This document shows, in pieces, positions 43,284-52,287 of a stretch of 64,000 bases of DNA. This DNA comes from Caballeronia mineralivorans PML1(12). GTDB taxonomy: Bacteria; Pseudomonadota; Gammaproteobacteria; Burkholderiales; Burkholderiaceae. Under the pieces are notes generated by a model. The model was not told where the DNA came from. It saw only the letters and a program-made list of their open reading frames with translations, and searched no databases. Every line of letters starts with the position of its first letter. Position 1 is the stretch's first letter. Position numbers and translations under genes: made by a program. Location: the NCBI RefSeq assembly GCF_001028175.1, contig NZ_AEJF01000123.1, positions 28,840-92,839 of the forward strand. Reading direction: 5' to 3'.

Positions 43284-43306
43284 AAAACCCGCATCGCGGT
43301 TTTTTT
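43284..43306 (+). terminator. Intrinsic terminator after the LysR gene
   Basis: ccgc (43289-43292) and gcgg (43296-43299) form the upper stem, with AAAA/TTTT pairing below across one bulged C, followed by a run of seven T. Located 50 nt after the LysR stop, so the LysR gene and the symporter gene are separate transcripts. Confidence 0.7.
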
Positions 43307-43426
43307 GTCCACTTCTACTATCCGTGCAGCGACAGAAAAGGCCCATAGGCAAGGCGCTTTCCGTCAAACCGATCGCACGGTGGCCCCAGGCTCATCTTCG
43401 TGCGAGACACACCTGGAAGGATCAAA

Positions 43427-44704
43427 ATGAAAAACCGGTTAACGCTCTATATCGTCGTCGGCATGGTGCTTGGCGTCGTGGTCGGCTACGTCTGTCACAA
43501 GACCGCCGCGGATTCAAATGCAGCAAAAGAGATGGCCGGCTACTTCTCGATCATCACCGACATCTTCCTGCGGCTCATCAAGATGATCATCGCACCGCTG
43601 GTATTCGCCACGCTGGTGTCCGGTCTCGCGGGAATGGACGGAACGAGCGACGTGCGCCGCATCGGCATTCGTTCGGTTGGCTGGTTCGTCTGCGCTTCGC
43701 TGATATCACTTGCGCTCGGCCTCTTCCTCGCCAACCTGTTGCAACCGGGTGCGGGCCTTCACATGGCCCAGACCAGTTCCGATGTAACAACGGGCCTGAA
43801 TACCGCAGGGCTGAATTTCAAGGACTTCGTCACGCACGCATTTCCGACGAGTATTCTCGACGCCATGGCGCGCAACGACATCCTGCAGATCCTGGTGTTC
43901 TCCGTGCTGTTTGGCATTGTGCTGGGCGCAATCAAGGCAGACGCACGGGTGACGCCGCTCGTGCAAGCCATCGACGCGCTCGTCCCCGCCATGCTCAAGC
44001 TCACCGACTACGTCATGCGCCTTGCGCCCATCGGCGTATTCGGTGCGATCGCCTCGGCCGTCACCCTGCATGGTCTCGACGTGCTGATGACTTACGGCAA
44101 GCTGATCGGCAGCTTCTATGTGGGACTGGTGCTGTTGTGGGTCATTTTGATCGGTGCGGGTTATGCGTTCCTCGGCAAGCCCATCTGGTCGTTGCTCAAA
44201 GCGGTACGTGAGCCTGCCATGCTGGCGTTCTCGACGGCAAGCAGCGAAGCCGCGTATCCGCGCCTGACGGAAAAGCTCGAAGAATTCGGCGTGGACAAAA
44301 AGGTTGTCGGTTTTACGCTGCCGCTTGGATACGCCTTTAATCTCGACGGCTCGATGATGTACCAGGCATTTGCTGCCATCTTCATTGCACAGGCCTTTGG
44401 TATCGATATGCCGGTGGGCACGCAGATCCTGATGTTGCTCGTGCTGATGGTCAGCAGCAAAGGCATGGCCGGAGTCGCACGGGGCTCGGTCGTGGTCGTG
44501 GCAGCCGTTGCGCCGATGTTCCATTTGCCGCCGTCCGGCGTCGTGCTGATCCTTGCGATCGACCAGATACTGGACATGGGGCGAACGGCGACCAACGTGA
44601 TCGGCAATAGCATTGCGACGGCCGTCATCGCAAAGTGGGAGACGGCTCGGGTCACGCAAACGGAAGCACGAAGCTTCGATCAGTTGCCGAGCGAAGCGAA
44701 ATGA
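43427..44704 (+). CDS. Dicarboxylate/amino acid:cation symporter (DAACS family)
   Basis: 425-residue glutamate/aspartate/C4-dicarboxylate symporter. Landmarks: the helix-loop FSTASSEAAYPRL (serine-rich reentrant loop 1), PLGYAFNLDGSMMYQAFAAIFIAQA, GMAGVARGSVVVV (loop 2) and DQILDMGRTATNVIGNSIATAVIAKWE (helix 8, substrate Asp/Arg/Thr/Asn). GGAAGG precedes ATG 43427. It is translationally coupled (ATGA) to the racemase gene, suggesting uptake of an amino acid such as D- or L-Asp/Glu. Confidence 0.9.
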   Translation: MKNRLTLYIVVGMVLGVVVGYVCHKTAADSNAAKEMAGYFSIITDIFLRLIKMIIAPLVFATLVSGLAGMDGTSDVRRIGIRSVGWFVCASLISLALGLFLANLLQPGAGLHMAQTSSDVTTGLNTAGLNFKDFVTHAFPTSILDAMARNDILQILVFSVLFGIVLGAIKADARVTPLVQAIDALVPAMLKLTDYVMRLAPIGVFGAIASAVTLHGLDVLMTYGKLIGSFYVGLVLLWVILIGAGYAFLGKPIWSLLKAVREPAMLAFSTASSEAAYPRLTEKLEEFGVDKKVVGFTLPLGYAFNLDGSMMYQAFAAIFIAQAFGIDMPVGTQILMLLVLMVSSKGMAGVARGSVVVVAAVAPMFHLPPSGVVLILAIDQILDMGRTATNVIGNSIATAVIAKWETARVTQTEARSFDQLPSEAK

Positions 44705-46173
44705 TGCGTGACAACATGCAGGGGCGCCGCTCGTTTGGCGTCATTGGTGGGCTCGGCCCGCTCGCCAGCGCCGACGTATTTTTCAAGCTCGTCAAGTCGA
44801 CGCCCGCGACCGGCGACGCCGATCACTTCGACGTCGTATTCGAGCAGCATCCGTTTCGCGGCGCCGGCGCCACCAGCGCGGCGACGATCGAACGCAAGCT
44901 GTACATATTCGATCTCATTCGTGCGTTCGAGAAACGCGGCATCGATACGGTCGTGCTGCCCTGCTTCCTGAGCCACACGTTCATGGACGAACTGAAGGCG
45001 AACTCGCCTTTGCAGATCGTGGACATGATCGAGGCATTGCGAAACCATGTACGGCGCAAGTTCCCTTCGGTTCGCCGCATCGGCGTGCTGGCATCGGACT
45101 ACACGCGGCAGGACGGTCTCTTCGAGCGGTATTTTTCCGCACCTGAATTCGAAGTCGTCCATCCGCGAATCGATGGAACCACCGATCTCGTCACGCGCGC
45201 CGTGTACGGAGAAGACGGCATCAAGTCGGGCCATTTGCTGGGCCAGCCCGTCGCGCTGCTAAGAGGCGCTTGCGACGACCTCATTGCGCAGGGCGCGGAG
45301 GTCATCGTGCCGGGCATGACCGAGATCGCGCTCATTGCGGACGAGCTCGGCAAGCTGGGCGTACCGATGATCGACTCGAATCTGGCGTACGCCCAGTACG
45401 TCGTATCGGGGCAATACGAGTCGCCCGTCAAGCTCTTCAAGGTTGGCGTGGTAGGCGGTATCGGCCCGGCAGCGACCGTGGACTTCATGCAGAAGATCGT
45501 ACGCAATACGCCGGCGAAGCGGGATCAGGACCACATCAAGCTAGTGGTCGAGCAGAACCCGCAGATCCCCGATCGCACCGACAATCTGATCGGCGATGGC
45601 CCGGACCCCACCATCTCCTTGTACGCCACATGCAAGAAACTCGAAACTGGCGACGCGGACATCATCGCGATCCCATGCAACACGGCGCATGCGTTTGTGC
45701 AGCGGATCCAGCCGTATCTCAACATCCCGATCGTCAACATGCTGACCGTGACGGTCCAGACGCTTCGCGATTCATTTCCTTCGCTTCGTGAAGTCGGGCT
45801 TCTGGCTACGTCGGGGACGGTGGCAAGTGGTGTTTATCGGGAAGCGCTTGAAGCGGAGGGGTTGCGGCAAATCGTGGCCAGTCCGATGTTGCAGGCCAGA
45901 GTGATGAATGCGATCTACGGCGAAAAAGGCGTGAAAGCGGGCTACACCACGGGTCAATGTCTGGACGACATTCACGCCGCGCTTCAAAGCTTAGCCGACG
46001 AAGGGGTCGAAGTCGTCATCCTCGGATGTACCGAGTTGCCACTGCTTCTGCCGCACGCTTTTTGGCTAAGCGCTAGCGGTCAAACGATCACGCTAGTCGA
46101 TCCGACTGACATCCTGGCTAAACGCTGCGTTGGCTACGCCACGGCCGCGGCTCAACTGGAAGCCCAGCGCTAA
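44701..46173 (+). CDS. Tandem-fused aspartate/glutamate racemase family protein
   Basis: 490-residue protein made of two Asp/Glu racemase domains, each normally about 230-240 residues: GVIGGLGPLASADVFFKLV starts the first, GVVGGIGPAATVDFMQKIV the second (about residue 249). The C-terminal half keeps both catalytic cysteines (IPCNTAHAF and ILGCTELPL). The N-terminal half has a Cys in LPCFLSHTF but VPGMTEIAL where the second Cys should be, so it is probably inactive or altered. Start ATG 44701 overlaps the symporter stop. Probably interconverts enantiomers of the imported amino acid or a related acid. Confidence 0.85.
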   Translation: MMRDNMQGRRSFGVIGGLGPLASADVFFKLVKSTPATGDADHFDVVFEQHPFRGAGATSAATIERKLYIFDLIRAFEKRGIDTVVLPCFLSHTFMDELKANSPLQIVDMIEALRNHVRRKFPSVRRIGVLASDYTRQDGLFERYFSAPEFEVVHPRIDGTTDLVTRAVYGEDGIKSGHLLGQPVALLRGACDDLIAQGAEVIVPGMTEIALIADELGKLGVPMIDSNLAYAQYVVSGQYESPVKLFKVGVVGGIGPAATVDFMQKIVRNTPAKRDQDHIKLVVEQNPQIPDRTDNLIGDGPDPTISLYATCKKLETGDADIIAIPCNTAHAFVQRIQPYLNIPIVNMLTVTVQTLRDSFPSLREVGLLATSGTVASGVYREALEAEGLRQIVASPMLQARVMNAIYGEKGVKAGYTTGQCLDDIHAALQSLADEGVEVVILGCTELPLLLPHAFWLSASGQTITLVDPTDILAKRCVGYATAAAQLEAQR

Positions 46174-46185
46174 GGCACTTCGCCG

Positions 46186-47025
46186 TTAAGCCTTTATCTC
46201 TGTACGCAGAAATTCGATCAACGCCTGCTGGACTGCATTGAGCACTCCGACCGAGCTCACCAGTGCAAGCTCGGTCGGCGGTAAGTCCGGCAAATCCGTG
46301 CATACGCGATGCTCAGGCAGCACGGCCGTTGTGGGTAACACCGACACCCCCAGCCCCGATGAAACCGCCGCCTGAATGCCGGTCAGGCTATGACTTCCGA
46401 ACGCAACGCGCCAGCGCCGACGCGCTTTGTCGAGGCTACGAATGGCACGCTGCCTGTACACACAACCTTGCGGAAACAACGCAAGCGGGACCGGTTCGTC
46501 CGTCAACTCCACGCCCTCACCCTTGACCCACACCAGCGATTCGGGCCACGACGCGAGACAGTCCCCGCTACCCGGCTCGCGCTTGACCAGCGCAATCTCG
46601 ACCTCGCCTGCCGCAAGCCTGCGCTGAAGATCGACACTCATGCCGCTTACCGTTTCAAGCCGCACGCCGGGTTGCGTCTTAACAAAACCCGAGAGCATGG
46701 CCGACATGCGCCGCGCGTCGAAATCCTCGGGTACGCCAATGCGTACCGGTTCGAGCGCCACGTCGCTGATCAGGGCATCCTCCGCCTCACGCGACAACGC
46801 CAGCAGCCGCCGCGCATAGTGCGCGAGCAACTCTCCATGCTCCGTGGCGCTCACGTGGTTGCCGGTCCGGTCCCGCAGCAGTAACGCGCGGCCAACCGTT
46901 CCTTCCAGCTTGCGAATCTGCTGGCTGACGGTCGATTGCGTCCGGTGTACACGTTCGCCGGCGCGCGTAAAACTGCCTTCATCGACCACGCAAACCAGGG
47001 TGTTCAACAACTCGAGATCTAGCAT
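46186..47025 (-). CDS. LysR-family regulator
   Basis: 279-residue LysR protein: LELLNTLVCVVDEGSFTRAGERVHRTQSTVSQQIRKLE is the DNA-binding domain. Slightly short for the family because the effector domain ends soon after IEFLRTEIKA. It is divergent from the HAD dehalogenase gene across a 113-nt A/T-rich promoter region (with gaatttcgattgg and aatttccaaatat words), so it most likely controls that gene pair. Confidence 0.88.
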   Translation of the reverse strand: MLDLELLNTLVCVVDEGSFTRAGERVHRTQSTVSQQIRKLEGTVGRALLLRDRTGNHVSATEHGELLAHYARRLLALSREAEDALISDVALEPVRIGVPEDFDARRMSAMLSGFVKTQPGVRLETVSGMSVDLQRRLAAGEVEIALVKREPGSGDCLASWPESLVWVKGEGVELTDEPVPLALFPQGCVYRQRAIRSLDKARRRWRVAFGSHSLTGIQAAVSSGLGVSVLPTTAVLPEHRVCTDLPDLPPTELALVSSVGVLNAVQQALIEFLRTEIKA

Positions 47026-47138
47026 GAGCGGACCGCCGCGTTATTTGAATTTCGATTGGCCTATAGAGTTTAATTTAATTTCCAAATATCAAGCAATCCC
47101 TCTAGTCTGACGACATTCCCTAACTAAGCGAGCACATC

Positions 47139-47852
47139 ATGGCTCTCGAAGCGCTTGAACACACCCTCCGACCCCAATGGCTCACGTTCGATTGCTACGG
47201 CACCTTGATCCAGTGGGACGAAGGATTGCAAGCTGCCGTACGCAAGATCCTGTCCGCCAAGGAAACACACTCGGTCGATCCCGCCCGGCTAATCAGCATC
47301 TATGATCGGCATGAACACGCGCTTGAGCAGACGCCGCCGCATCGCACGTTTCGCAGCGTGACAGCGGATGCATTACGTCTTGCACTGGACGAACTGGGAT
47401 TGCAAAACAACGAGGACGACGCCCGCACGCTAACGGGCAGCATCTCCGCGATGCCGCCTTTTCCTGAAGTGGTCGGCGCTTTAAGGCAGCTTAAGGAAGC
47501 GGGTTATCGTTTGTGTATTGTGTCGAATACGGATGACGACATCATCGCCGGCAACGTCGCGCAGCTTGGCGGATTGATCGATCGAGTCATCACGGCGCAG
47601 CAGGCCGGGGCTTACAAACCATCGCGGAAATTGTTCGATTATGCTTTTGATAAGCTTGGCGTAACCAAGGACGAGGTCGTTCATATCTGCGCAAGTCCAC
47701 ACCTCGATCATGCAGCCGCGCGCGAGATCGGCTTTCGTTGCATGTGGATCGATCGCGGTACCGGCCGCACCGCGCTGCCAGGTTATACACCCGACGCAAC
47801 GCTTGCAACGCTCGACCAGGTGCCTGTGCTTTTCAATCAATTCGGCTGGTAA
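47139..47852 (+). CDS. Haloacid dehalogenase type II family hydrolase
   Basis: 237-residue HAD hydrolase. Motif I FDCYGTL with nucleophile Asp18, motif II SNTDDD, motif III Lys in AYKPSRKLF and motif IV CASPHLDHAAAREIG are in order. The sequence QWDEG after motif I and the 237-residue length fit the type II 2-haloacid dehalogenase/phosphatase group, but the active-site residues used by true dehalogenases cannot be confirmed, so a phosphatase role is possible. Followed 18 nt later by a class II aldolase gene; the pair resembles a small pathway for a sugar or hydroxy acid phosphate. Confidence 0.85.
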   Translation: MALEALEHTLRPQWLTFDCYGTLIQWDEGLQAAVRKILSAKETHSVDPARLISIYDRHEHALEQTPPHRTFRSVTADALRLALDELGLQNNEDDARTLTGSISAMPPFPEVVGALRQLKEAGYRLCIVSNTDDDIIAGNVAQLGGLIDRVITAQQAGAYKPSRKLFDYAFDKLGVTKDEVVHICASPHLDHAAAREIGFRCMWIDRGTGRTALPGYTPDATLATLDQVPVLFNQFGW

Positions 47853-47870
47853 ATTTTCAAGGCAATCATC

Positions 47871-48659
47871 ATGGCTCACTCGCTTTCAGTCGGCAGCTCC
47901 ACTACGCCATCGCGTATCGTCCGGCTCGATTCCGACGCCGTCATGCAGGCGCGCATCGAGCTTGCCGCGTGCTTTCGGCTTGCGGCGCAACGGGGTTACG
48001 AGGAAGGGGTTTGCAATCATTTCTCGGCGATCGTGCCGGGTCACGACGATCTGTTTCTCGTCAATCCCTATGGCTACGCGTTTAGCGAGATCACTGCATC
48101 CCGCCTGCTCGTCTGCGACTTCGAGGGGCGCGTGATCGCCGGTGACGGCCAGCCGGAAGCCACGGCGTTTTATATTCATGCAAGGTTGCATCGGGCGAAA
48201 CCGCGCGTGAAAGCGGCGTTCCACACGCATATGCCGAACGCGACGGCGCTCTGCCTGGTGGAAGGGCCGCCGCTGTTGTGGCTCGGGCAGACGGCGTTGA
48301 AGTTCTATGGCCGCACCGCTGTCGATGAAAATTACAACGGCTTGGCGCTGGATGAGTCGGAGGGCGATCGCATTGCCGAAGCCATGGGAGACGCCGACAT
48401 CCTGTTCCTGAAGAACCACGGCGTGATGGTGGGAGGCGCGAGCATCGCGGAGGCTTGGGACGATCTCTATTATCTGGAACGTGCGGCGGAAGTCCAGCTC
48501 AAGGCCATGAGCAGCAACCGGCCGCTCAAGCCTGTGCCGCACGAAATAGCACAGCTCACTTATGAGCAAATGCGCTTAGGCGATGCACAAAGTGCCCGCG
48601 CGCATCTCGACAGCTCGATGCGAATATTACGCAGTCAAGGAATCGGGTTCGACGAGTAA
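47871..48659 (+). CDS. Class II aldolase/adducin family protein
   Basis: 262-residue class II aldolase-fold protein: Zn ligands in AAFHTHMPNATALC (about residues 117-130) and LFLKNHGVMVGGAS (about 180-193). Length and the GYEEGVCNHFSAIVPGHDD opening match the group annotated as class II aldolase/adducin without assigned substrate. Probably co-transcribed with the HAD gene. Shares fold, but little close sequence, with the protein at 11468-12277. Confidence 0.86.
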   Translation: MAHSLSVGSSTTPSRIVRLDSDAVMQARIELAACFRLAAQRGYEEGVCNHFSAIVPGHDDLFLVNPYGYAFSEITASRLLVCDFEGRVIAGDGQPEATAFYIHARLHRAKPRVKAAFHTHMPNATALCLVEGPPLLWLGQTALKFYGRTAVDENYNGLALDESEGDRIAEAMGDADILFLKNHGVMVGGASIAEAWDDLYYLERAAEVQLKAMSSNRPLKPVPHEIAQLTYEQMRLGDAQSARAHLDSSMRILRSQGIGFDE

Positions 48660-48664
48660 GCGCG

Positions 48665-49168
48665 TCATGACCATCGCCCCGGCCATCGCCGGCCGCGCAC
48701 GAGATTATTGAACAGCAACGCTATAACCAGCAGCGCGCACACGCCGCTCAGGACCGGGACAAAAAAGAATCCGATCGATGCATTGCCGCTTAGCATGATC
48801 ACTAGCGGATCGGCACCCGCCGGAGGATGCACACAACGTGCAAGCTGCATCAAGGCAATGGCAAGCCCCACAGACAGCGCCATTTGCCATATCCCCGGTC
48901 CGGCGAGCCAATACACGGCCAACCCTACGGCCGTGGAAAGCAGATGTCCGAATACAAGATTGCGGGGCTGGGCGAATGCACTATCGGGTGCGCCGAATAG
49001 CAGGACGCTCGATGCACCGAATGGCGCGATCACCAAGGGGCTGCTTGTCACATGTCCTAGCAGGGAGATCGCACCAATCGCCAGGAAACCACCTAAGAAA
49101 CCGAATGCCGCTTGTTTAAATGGCGCTAAAGGAACCGCGGGCGCCGCATGGGCGATCTGTTCGTTCAT
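48665..49168 (-). CDS. HPP-family membrane protein
   Basis: 167-residue protein with four predicted membrane helices and the HPP motif in ARCVHPPAGADPLVIML. HPP proteins are thought to be anion (nitrite-like) transporters in plastids; bacterial roles are mostly unknown. It lies 65 nt downstream of the formate dehydrogenase gene on the same strand and could be the second gene of that transcript. Convergent with the aldolase gene (5 nt apart). Confidence 0.84.
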   Translation of the reverse strand: MNEQIAHAAPAVPLAPFKQAAFGFLGGFLAIGAISLLGHVTSSPLVIAPFGASSVLLFGAPDSAFAQPRNLVFGHLLSTAVGLAVYWLAGPGIWQMALSVGLAIALMQLARCVHPPAGADPLVIMLSGNASIGFFFVPVLSGVCALLVIALLFNNLVRGRRWPGRWS

Positions 49169-49233
49169 CTTGTTTTAAGCCCATGGAAATGCGCACGCTG
49201 ACCATGAATAACCTGACCAGCGTGCCCACGGCG

Positions 49234-50436
49234 TTATGCCTTCTTGAAGCGAGCCGCCTCTTCCGAGCCCGACGTCGCATTGCCTGCGCTGTACGAGTGC
49301 GCACCCACACCGGCAAGACGTCCGCCATCGACGATCAGATACTCCTCACGAATCGGCTGCTTGGCGAACCAGCATTCGAGAATTTCACGCGTGCCAGCGG
49401 CGTAACGCGCCTGTGCCGAAAGCGTCGTGCCGGACGTGTGCGGCGTCATACCCTGATTCGGCATGGTCCGCCACGGGTGATCGCTCGGTGCAGGCTGCGG
49501 GAACCAGACGTCGCCTGCATAACCCGCCAGTTGGCCCGATTCCAGCGCACGCACGACAGCGTCGCGATCGACAATCTTTCCGCGCGCCGTGTTGATGATG
49601 TAAGCGCCGCGCTTCATCTTGCTGATCATCTTCTCGTCGAAGAGATGTTCCGTTTCCGGGTGCAACGGACAGTTGATGGTCACGATATCGCACACACGTG
49701 CCATGGATTCAGCAGTGGGATGCCAGGTTGCGCCAAGTTCGCGCTCGACCTGTTCCGGCAGACGATGCCGGTCCGTGTAGTGCAGCTTGACGTCGAAGGG
49801 TTTGAGCCGTCGCAGCACCGCCGCGCCGATGCGTCCGGCCGCCACGGTCCCAACGTTCATCCCTTCGAGATCGTATGCACGCGAGACGCAATCCGCGATA
49901 TTCCAGCCACCCTTCTTGACCCATTCATGCGACGGCAAATAGTTCCGGACCTGGGACAGGATCATCATGACGACGTGCTCGGCCACGCTGATGCTATTGC
50001 AGAAGGTCACTTCGGCAACCGTGATGCCGCGATCGATCGCGGCCTGCAAATCGACGTGATCCGAGCCGATCCCAGCCGTGAGCGCGAGCTTGAGCTTCGG
50101 CGCCCGGGCGATGCGTTCAGCCGTCAGATAGGCGGGCCAGAACGGCTGGGAAATGACGATCTCGGCATCCTCCAGCTCGCGCTCGAACGTGGAGTTGGGG
50201 CCATCCTTGTCGGATGTAACGACCAGGGTGTGTCCCTGTGATTCGAGGAACTTGCGCAACCCCAGCTCGCCGGACACGCTGCCCAGCAACTCGCCCGGCT
50301 TGAAGTCGATTGCCTTGGGTGTCGGGGCGCTTTGTCCGTCGTGATACTTCGTGATGGCGGGAATGTCGTCCCGGGCGTACTTCTTGGGCATACCGTCGAC
50401 AGGGTCGTCATATAAAACGCATAAAACCTTGGCCAT
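49234..50436 (-). CDS. NAD-dependent formate dehydrogenase
   Basis: 400-residue D-2-hydroxyacid dehydrogenase-fold enzyme oxidising formate to carbon dioxide with NAD. Start MAKVLCVLYDDPVDGMPKKY and the following IDFKPGELLGSVSGELGLR are the formate dehydrogenase signature. Active-site residues: Asn in TFCNSISVAEHVV, Arg in NTARGKIVDRDAV and His in MTPHTSGTT; the dinucleotide loop is AAGRIG with Asp in HYTDRHRLP, indicating NAD. ATG 50436 is used; the frame upstream to 50469 has no support. It could detoxify formate or supply NADH. Confidence 0.9.
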   Translation of the reverse strand: MAKVLCVLYDDPVDGMPKKYARDDIPAITKYHDGQSAPTPKAIDFKPGELLGSVSGELGLRKFLESQGHTLVVTSDKDGPNSTFERELEDAEIVISQPFWPAYLTAERIARAPKLKLALTAGIGSDHVDLQAAIDRGITVAEVTFCNSISVAEHVVMMILSQVRNYLPSHEWVKKGGWNIADCVSRAYDLEGMNVGTVAAGRIGAAVLRRLKPFDVKLHYTDRHRLPEQVERELGATWHPTAESMARVCDIVTINCPLHPETEHLFDEKMISKMKRGAYIINTARGKIVDRDAVVRALESGQLAGYAGDVWFPQPAPSDHPWRTMPNQGMTPHTSGTTLSAQARYAAGTREILECWFAKQPIREEYLIVDGGRLAGVGAHSYSAGNATSGSEEAARFKKA

Positions 50437-50644
50437 GATCGTCTCGCTCCGCTCTGATTTGAATAACACCGGCCCTGAAGTCCAGGTGCCGCCTCGTCGA
50501 TCGTGGGGCTGGCACGTCGACGAAGAGCAGTGTCTCCAAGTACTCGCAGAGGGTCCAATCGTTTGAATGGATCAGGTGATAAGCGCTTGTTATCACGGCG
50601 AGCAGCCGCTTGCAGAGGGCTGCTGGCGTTGCTCGCGTAGCGTC

Positions 50645-51592
50645 TTACACGGTCGCGGATCCCTGGGATGCGCGTGCGGCCTCGGGCAGCAACGCGTCGA
50701 ATTCCCGCTGCAGATCGAGTTGCTCGGCAATTCGCCACATGGCGGCGACCAGCGGCGGCAGCGTATTGCGATTGCGTGCGATGAGACCGATGCCGCGTGT
50801 CAACTCCGGCAATAACAACGATGCACGCACGCCGCTGCCTGCAGGCAGGACGCTCAAAAGACTATGGGGAAACACGCTGAACAGACCGGCATGCTGCACG
50901 TGCGCGTAGAGGGACAGAAGCGAATCGGTCTCGAGAACCACGGTTGGCGGCACGTTCTCCCGTCGAAACGCCGCATTGATCACTTGCCGGTTCTGCATGG
51001 AGGCAGTCAACAGACCTAGCGGCAATCCGCCAACGTCGCTCCATTGAACGGTACCCGTGTTGAAACCGTCGCCGGCGCTGGAGGGCGACAAGAGCATGTA
51101 GCGTTCGAGATAAAGCGGCAACACGCTGAAGCCCGCTTGTACCTGATCGTCGAGATAGGTCAGGCCGACATCGAGTTCGTACTCGTCGAGTTGACGAAGG
51201 ATCGCGTCAGAGCTGAGAGAACGAACCTCAAAATGCATATGCGGATGCTCTCGCATGCACGGCGCAAGCATGCGGGTGGTCACCGGCATGATGGTTGGTA
51301 TAGCCCCAATCCGAAGCGTCCCGATGAGCCGGACTTGCGCGGCGGACGCGTCGTGCCGCATGTTTTGCAGCGATGCGAGTGTTTGCCTCGCCCAGCCCAG
51401 CACGCGCTCGCCATCTTCCGTGAAGCCTACAAAGCGCCGCGTCCGCTCGACAATGACCAGTCCTAGTTCGGCTTCAAGCGTACGAATAGCCGATGACAGC
51501 GCGGGCTGCGAAACGTGGCAGGCTTCCGCCGCCCGCGCGAAATGTTTTTCGCGGGCCAGCGTGACGAGATACTCGAGTTGACGAATGAACAT
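50645..51592 (-). CDS. LysR-family regulator
   Basis: 315-residue LysR protein: QLEYLVTLAREKHFARAAEACHVSQPALSSAIRTLEAELGLVIVERTRRF is the DNA-binding domain. AAGGAAG lies 4 nt before ATG 51592; the upstream open frame is spurious. It is downstream of, and on the same strand as, the M24 peptidase-like gene, and upstream of formate dehydrogenase (209-nt gap). LysR regulators of formate dehydrogenase genes of this type are common, so regulation of that gene is the likely role. Confidence 0.86.
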   Translation of the reverse strand: MFIRQLEYLVTLAREKHFARAAEACHVSQPALSSAIRTLEAELGLVIVERTRRFVGFTEDGERVLGWARQTLASLQNMRHDASAAQVRLIGTLRIGAIPTIMPVTTRMLAPCMREHPHMHFEVRSLSSDAILRQLDEYELDVGLTYLDDQVQAGFSVLPLYLERYMLLSPSSAGDGFNTGTVQWSDVGGLPLGLLTASMQNRQVINAAFRRENVPPTVVLETDSLLSLYAHVQHAGLFSVFPHSLLSVLPAGSGVRASLLLPELTRGIGLIARNRNTLPPLVAAMWRIAEQLDLQREFDALLPEAARASQGSATV

Positions 51593-51627
51593 CGCTTCCT
51601 TGGTTAGCTTTTCTGCCTCGGCAACAA

Positions 51628-52287
51628 TCAGGCAAGCAGGTCCTCGTAGAACGAGCCGAACGGCCTTGTCGGATGAGCCAGTTGAATCTCCAGGATCCAG
51701 AGCCCGGCGTCCGGATGCGGCTCGAAATTCCCGAGATTGCCCGCCTTGAAGATGGCATGCGGAAAATCGCTCACGCGATGCCCTTTGATATCGAGATTGA
51801 GCTTCCAACCGAGCGCCGATGCACGTTCCGCCGCATAGTCATACAGTGCCTTGCCGCCGGCTCCCGTCGTTCGCCAATGATGTTCGACTTCGTCGAAAAC
51901 AGTTTTTGCCGCGTCCGCGCACGCTTTCATCTCGGCGTCTGCGCCGACTACAAACGTCGCGCCCGCATCGCCTTCATGCCCCTGCCAGACAACGCCAAGA
52001 TCGATAAAGAAAATGTCGTTTTCCTTCAGCCGCGGATCTTCCTCGGAACGCTGCTTGAACGTCCTCAAGGTGTTTTCTCCAAAACGGATCAGTATGGGAT
52101 GCCAGATTCGCCCCATTTCCATCTCTCGAAGAACCCGCTGGCACTCCGCGACCGCTTCCGACTCGAGCATTCCGGGCTGAATCATGGCCGCGACCTCTTC
52201 AACGGCCTCCCACGTCTTGTCGCGTGCGTAGTGCATCGATTCGAGAACGAATTTTTCTCCGACTGCTTGTTGCGCGTTATTGCCCAC
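51628..52287 (-). CDS. M24-family metallopeptidase-like protein
   Basis: 219-residue protein with the pita-bread fold of aminopeptidase P/creatinase (M24) without the N-terminal domain. Metal-ligand positions are seen as Asp in FFIDLGVVWQG and HEGDAGATFVVG, His in IKGHRVSDFPHAIF, Glu in WILEIQLAHP and Glu in GSFYEDLL. It could be a dipeptidase or a hydrolase of N-methyl amino acids; no substrate can be deduced. It begins at the left end of a 658-nt gene-free gap and precedes the LysR gene by 35 nt. Confidence 0.82.
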   Translation of the reverse strand: MGNNAQQAVGEKFVLESMHYARDKTWEAVEEVAAMIQPGMLESEAVAECQRVLREMEMGRIWHPILIRFGENTLRTFKQRSEEDPRLKENDIFFIDLGVVWQGHEGDAGATFVVGADAEMKACADAAKTVFDEVEHHWRTTGAGGKALYDYAAERASALGWKLNLDIKGHRVSDFPHAIFKAGNLGNFEPHPDAGLWILEIQLAHPTRPFGSFYEDLLA

